A DNA stretch of 64,000 nucleotides from Thermodesulfobacteriota bacterium (GTDB taxonomy: Bacteria > Desulfobacterota_D > UBA1144 > Nemesobacterales > UBA2774). The stretch covers positions 20,633-84,632 of the forward strand of contig DAOKYU010000011.1 in NCBI GenBank assembly GCA_035325995.1. The letters run 5' to 3'. Shown piece after piece: positions 60,570 through 64,000 of the stretch. Both the position numbers and the translations under genes were made by a program. The notes beneath the pieces are model-generated. The model ran no database searches and was not told where the DNA came from. It saw only the letters and a program-made list of their open reading frames with translations. The number at the start of each line of letters is the position of its first letter. Position 1 is the first letter of the stretch.

Positions 60570-60884
60570 ATGGCGGAAATATGGTACCTTGGCATCGGTA
60601 CACAAACCCTGGAAGGTCTCGAGCCCAGACATACGGCACCGTTGGGCGTGTGCGTGGAGCTGCTCGGCGTGACGCCGGACAAGTGGGAATCCCCGCCCGA
60701 TGAAGTCCCGAACCTCAAGACCGGGAATCCGCTCGTCGATGACAGCGGATATATATACGTTATGCTCAAGGCAAACGAAGACGACATTTCGGGGGCCGAG
60801 GACAAGGGGTGGAAGCCGGGGTGGTACAAGTCGGCGCTCACTATAGTCGGGTTTGAAAAAAATGTTAGAAAAAAACCCAAATAA
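60570..60884 (+). CDS. Small conserved-looking protein of unknown function
   Basis: A 104-residue acidic soluble protein with a very strong ribosome site (AAGGAGGTGC). It opens AEIWYLGIGTQTLEGLEPRH and has many Pro, Gly and Trp residues and no Cys. No signal peptide, membrane segment or known motif is recognised. Good translation signals and codon use like the neighbours support a real gene. It lies between purD and the str operon promoter; no function is proposed. Confidence 0.65.
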   Translation: MAEIWYLGIGTQTLEGLEPRHTAPLGVCVELLGVTPDKWESPPDEVPNLKTGNPLVDDSGYIYVMLKANEDDISGAEDKGWKPGWYKSALTIVGFEKNVRKKPK

Positions 60885-60898
60885 CAGGTCATTTTGTC

Positions 60899-60928
60899 TT
60901 GACACCGGAGTCTAAGTCTGGATATATT
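60899..60928 (+). promoter_or_regulatory. Sigma70-type promoter of the str operon
   Basis: A perfect TTGACA (60899-60904) and TATATT (60923-60928) are spaced 18 bases apart, about 35 bases before the rpsL start. It should drive rpsL-rpsG-fusA-tuf. Confidence 0.65.
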
Positions 60929-60962
60929 AATTGGATTACCTTTTTTATGGAGATAAGTATTC

Positions 60963-61334
60963 GTGCCTACGATTAGTCAGCTTGTAAAACATGGAAGGGA
61001 AAAGGCCCAGAAGAAGAGTAAAGCCCCCGCACTTCAGAACTGCCCGCAGAGGCGTGGAGTGTGCGTAAGGGTTTACACGACCACCCCGAAGAAGCCCAAT
61101 TCCGCGCTCAGGAAAGTCGCTCGTATCAGGCTTACGAACGGGATCGAGGTCACGGGTTACATACCCGGAGAGGGACACACACTCCAGGAGCACTCCGTTA
61201 TCCTGGTAAGGGGCGGCAGGGTAAAAGACCTGCCGGGCGTTAGGTACCACATAGTAAGAGGTACTCTCGACTCAACCGGCGTAGCCAACAGAAGACAGGG
61301 CCGTTCCAAGTACGGGGCCAAGAAGCCTAAATAA
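60963..61334 (+). CDS. rpsL: 30S ribosomal protein S12
   Basis: Universal decoding-site protein of 123 residues. The segments [16 protein letters not shown] and [13 protein letters not shown] are the conserved decoding loops where streptomycin-resistance changes occur; the wild-type Lys residues are present. The start is a GTG at 60963 behind GGAGATAAG. First gene of the str operon. Confidence 0.98.
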   Translation: MPTISQLVKHGREKAQKKSKAPALQNCPQRRGVCVRVYTTTPKKPNSALRKVARIRLTNGIEVTGYIPGEGHTLQEHSVILVRGGRVKDLPGVRYHIVRGTLDSTGVANRRQGRSKYGAKKPK

Positions 61335-61352
61335 TCCAAGGGATAAAACGAT

Positions 61353-61823
61353 ATGCCTAGAAAGGGATCAGTACCAAAGAGAAAAATTCCCGTCGATCCC
61401 AAGCATGGTGATTTGACGGTTACGAAGTTTATAAATTCGCTCATGTACGACGGCAAGAAGAGTAAGGCCGAGAAGATATTCTACGGCGCGCTCGAGGTTA
61501 TGGGTGCGAAGACCGGCAAGGATCCTATAGAGGTCTTCACGGCCGCCATGGATAACGTGAAGCCGGGTATAGAGGTCAGGCCGCGCAGGGTCGGCGGCGC
61601 GACGTATCAGGTTCCGATGGAAGTCAGCTCCTTCCGCCGCCAGTCTCTTGCGATTAGGTGGATACTCTCTTCGACGAGAAAGAGGGACGGGAAGTCGATG
61701 ATCGACAAGCTCGCGGCGGAGCTTATCGACGCCTCGGAAGGCAGGGGCGGTTCGATAAAGAAGAGGGAAGACACCCATAAGATGGCGGACGCCAACAGGG
61801 CGTTTGCGCATTACAGGTGGTAA
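61353..61823 (+). CDS. rpsG: 30S ribosomal protein S7
   Basis: A 156-residue protein that nucleates folding of the 16S rRNA 3' domain. It opens [16 protein letters not shown] and contains the [20 protein letters not shown] segment, here with [10 protein letters not shown], and the C-terminal [21 protein letters not shown]. It lies 18 bases behind rpsL. Confidence 0.98.
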   Translation: MPRKGSVPKRKIPVDPKHGDLTVTKFINSLMYDGKKSKAEKIFYGALEVMGAKTGKDPIEVFTAAMDNVKPGIEVRPRRVGGATYQVPMEVSSFRRQSLAIRWILSSTRKRDGKSMIDKLAAELIDASEGRGGSIKKREDTHKMADANRAFAHYRW

Positions 61824-61841
61824 TACTCAGGGAGAGTTATT

Positions 61842-63923
61842 GTGGAAAAGGCAATACCGGTAAATAGAGTCAGAAACCTTGGAATCGTCGCGCATATCGA
61901 CGCAGGGAAGACTACTACCTCGGAACGCATTCTTTTTTATACGGGAATAACCTATAAAATAGGCGAGGTCCATGAAGGCATGGCCACGATGGACTGGATG
62001 GAGCAGGAGAGGGAGCGCGGAATCACTATAACCTCCGCGACGACCACCTGTTTCTGGAGAGACTACAGGATTAATCTTATCGATACCCCGGGACACGTAG
62101 ACTTCACCGTTGAGGTGGAGAGGTCGCTCAAGGTCCTGGACGGAGCTGCAGTCGTGTTCGATTCGGTGGGCGGCGTGGAGCCCCAGTCCGAGACGGTCTG
62201 GAGGCAGGCCGACAGGTACAGGGTGCCAAGGATAGCGTTCGTCAACAAGATGGACAAAGTGGGCGCCGATTTTGCAAAAGTTGTATCCCAGATCAGGGAG
62301 AGGCTCAATTCGAACCCCGTTCCCCTTCACCTTCCGTATTTCGAAGGTGACAACTTCAAGGCGATAATAGATCTCGTAAAAATGAAAATGGCTGTTTGGG
62401 ACGAGGAATCCTTCGGGCTTAAGTATGAGCTCGCGGATATCCCCGACGGCATGAAGGGCGAAGCCGCCGCCGCGAGGGAGGCCCTCGTGGAATCGGTGGC
62501 CGATTTTAACGAAGGCATAATGGAGAAGTATCTCGAAGGGCAGGAGATTTCCGAAGAAGAGCTTATGAAAGGCATCAGGAAGTCGACCATAGCCCTCGAA
62601 ATGGTGCCGGTCATTCTGGGCACGGCATTTAAAAACAAGGGCGTCCAGCTTCTTCTGGATGCGGTGGTCGATTATCTGCCTTCTCCTCTCGACCTTCCGC
62701 CGGTAGAAGGCGTAATTCCCGACAAGGACGAGGTTGACGTAAGGCGTCCTGACGACTCGGAGCCGTTCTCGGCGCTCGCGTTCAAGATTATGACGGACCC
62801 GTTCGTGGGGCAGCTTACGTACCTCAGGATATATTCCGGAAAGCTCTCTTCGGGTACGACGGTTTATAACTCTACGAAGGACAAGAGGGAGAAGATCGGA
62901 AGGCTCGTAAGGATGCATTCCAACAAGCGCGAGGATATTAAGGAAATAGGCGCAGGGGGCATCGTCGCCGCTGTGGGCCTTAAGGCAAGCACGACCGGCG
63001 ACACTCTGTGTGACGAATCCAAGCCGATAATACTCGAAAGCCTCTATTTCGCCGAGCCCGTTATATCTATTGCTATCGAGCCCAAGACGAAGTCCGACCA
63101 GGAAAAACTCGGCCTGTCGCTCAGCAAGATATCCCTCGAAGACCCTACTTTCAAGGTGAAATTCGACGACGAGACGGGGCAGACGATCATTTCCGGCATG
63201 GGTGAGCTTCACCTGGAAATAATCGTCGATCGCTTGAAGAGGGAGTTTAACGTCGACGCCAACGTCGGAAGGCCGCAGGTTGCCTACAGGGAAACCGTCA
63301 CAAAGGATTCGGACGTCGAATCGAAGTTCATAAGGCAGACGGGCGGCCGCGGTCAGTATGGTCACGTAAAGATAAAAATGGAGCCCGGGGAAGAAGGGTC
63401 CGGAATTACGTTCGTAGATGAAATTAAGGGCGGGACCGTTCCCAGGGAATACATACCCGCCGTTGAAAAAGGTATCAGGGAAGCAGCCGATACCGGCGTC
63501 GTCGCCGGCTATCCGGTTATAGACGTGGTGGTCAAACTGTACGACGGCTCTTACCACGAGGTAGACAGTTCGGAAATGGCGTTCAAGATAGCCGGTTCCA
63601 TGGCTTTTAAGGACGCTGTTATGAAGGCCAAGCCGATAATCCTCGAACCCTTGATGAAGGTCGAGGCGGTCGTGCCGGAAGATTTTATGGGTTCGGTCAT
63701 GGGTAATTTGAGCTCGAGACGCGGCAAGATTATGGGTACGGAGCTCAGGGGCGCCATGCAGGCCATCAGGGCCGAGGTTCCGCTTTCGGAGATGTTTGGT
63801 TATGCGACCGAGCTTCGGTCGATGACTGAAGGAAGGGGTTCCTTCACCATGGAATTCTCTCACTATTCGCCGTTACCGCAGGCGCTTGTCGAAGGTCTTC
63901 AATCGGATGTAAAGGCTGTGTAA
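61842..63923 (+). CDS. fusA: Elongation factor G
   Basis: Translocation GTPase of 693 residues. The G domain shows [15 protein letters not shown], the RGITITSA switch I, DTPGHVDF and NKMDKVGA. Domains II to V follow at usual length, with GMGELHLEI and the C-terminal [11 protein letters not shown]. The start is a GTG at 61842. Third gene of the str operon, followed by tuf. Confidence 0.98.
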   Translation: MEKAIPVNRVRNLGIVAHIDAGKTTTSERILFYTGITYKIGEVHEGMATMDWMEQERERGITITSATTTCFWRDYRINLIDTPGHVDFTVEVERSLKVLDGAAVVFDSVGGVEPQSETVWRQADRYRVPRIAFVNKMDKVGADFAKVVSQIRERLNSNPVPLHLPYFEGDNFKAIIDLVKMKMAVWDEESFGLKYELADIPDGMKGEAAAAREALVESVADFNEGIMEKYLEGQEISEEELMKGIRKSTIALEMVPVILGTAFKNKGVQLLLDAVVDYLPSPLDLPPVEGVIPDKDEVDVRRPDDSEPFSALAFKIMTDPFVGQLTYLRIYSGKLSSGTTVYNSTKDKREKIGRLVRMHSNKREDIKEIGAGGIVAAVGLKASTTGDTLCDESKPIILESLYFAEPVISIAIEPKTKSDQEKLGLSLSKISLEDPTFKVKFDDETGQTIISGMGELHLEIIVDRLKREFNVDANVGRPQVAYRETVTKDSDVESKFIRQTGGRGQYGHVKIKMEPGEEGSGITFVDEIKGGTVPREYIPAVEKGIREAADTGVVAGYPVIDVVVKLYDGSYHEVDSSEMAFKIAGSMAFKDAVMKAKPIILEPLMKVEAVVPEDFMGSVMGNLSSRRGKIMGTELRGAMQAIRAEVPLSEMFGYATELRSMTEGRGSFTMEFSHYSPLPQALVEGLQSDVKAV

Positions 63924-63963
63924 AACGCCGGCCGTGAATTCACGTTAAGGAGGTAGTATCGAG

Positions 63964-64000
63964 ATGTCGAAGGAGAAATTTGCGCGGAAGAAGCCGCACT
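63964..64000 (+). CDS. tuf: Elongation factor Tu, 5' end only (cut by window)
   Basis: The last 37 bases read MSKEKFARKKPH, which matches the conserved N-terminus of bacterial EF-Tu. The ATG at 63964 follows AAGGAGG. Its place behind fusA is the standard str operon order. The rest of the gene lies outside the window. Confidence 0.9.
   Translation, partial: MSKEKFARKKPH

Noticed and set aside
61827..63863. Very long minus-strand open frame opposite fusA
   Set aside because: It is the antisense shadow of a strongly conserved gene and encodes no recognisable protein; codon bias of fusA explains the missing stops.

Overview
The window reads as chromosomal DNA of a Gram-negative, aerobically respiring bacterium of moderately high GC that uses AGG (Arg) and ATA (Ile) codons heavily. 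It has a complete TCA-cycle 2-oxoglutarate dehydrogenase pair, an aa3/caa3-type haem-copper oxidase cluster, a rod-shape operon and ABC-exported surface polysaccharide genes. The gene style (metY-metX, group 2 sigma factor, A2-type oxidase with a cytochrome c fused to subunit II) fits a deltaproteobacterial or related deep lineage such as Desulfobacterota or Dadabacteria. That placement is an inference and is not secure.

Layout. 0.2-2.7 kb: methionine direct-sulfhydrylation genes metY-metX. 2.7-5.8 kb: patatin-like lipase, thioredoxin reductase and a YgfZ-type folate-binding protein. 6.0-11.3 kb: mreB-mreC-mreD-mrdA-rodA. 11.3-12.2 kb: a convergent P1-family peptidase. 12.3-18.8 kb: SCO1, cytochrome oxidase subunits II-I-III-IV, haem A synthase and haem O synthase, with a good promoter in front and a likely terminator behind. 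18.8-21.6 kb: oligoendopeptidase and aldo/keto reductase on the minus strand. 21.7 kb: tRNA-Pro(CGG). 22.1-23.8 kb: a small secreted repeat protein and a group 2 sigma factor. 24.2-26.7 kb: recG. 26.8-30.9 kb: sucB and sucA. 31.4-35.4 kb: a Gld-type ABC transporter cassette with a DUF4340 protein. 35.4-37.2 kb: aspS.

37.4-41.5 kb: two GT39-type membrane glycosyltransferase paralogues flank era; the second is broken by a TAG codon. 41.5-46.6 kb: an enoyl-CoA hydratase, a tandem pair of unusual FmdB-like zinc-ribbon proteins, hisIE, rpoZ and a lone hyuA-like gene. 46.7-53.7 kb: a surface-glycan region with an FAD-dependent UGM-like protein and a minus-strand run GT2 > wzm > wzt > GT2 > GT4 > sulfotransferase. 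The last three of these are visibly AT-rich and look acquired, and the sulfotransferase is broken by a TAA inside its cofactor loop. 53.8-60.9 kb: macro-domain protein, Nudix hydrolase, ssb, cupin, glmU, glmS, purD and a small unknown. 60.9-64.0 kb: the str operon rpsL-rpsG-fusA-tuf, cut by the window end.

Most of the window is conventional core genome. The parts most worth a second look are the two nonsense-interrupted glycan genes, the AT-rich glycan island, the FmdB-like tandem pair with a roughly 70-residue insert, and the neighbourhood of the sigma factor, which has a repeat protein and three matching TGTG-N6-CRCA dyads. No CRISPR array, insertion sequence or phage gene was seen.
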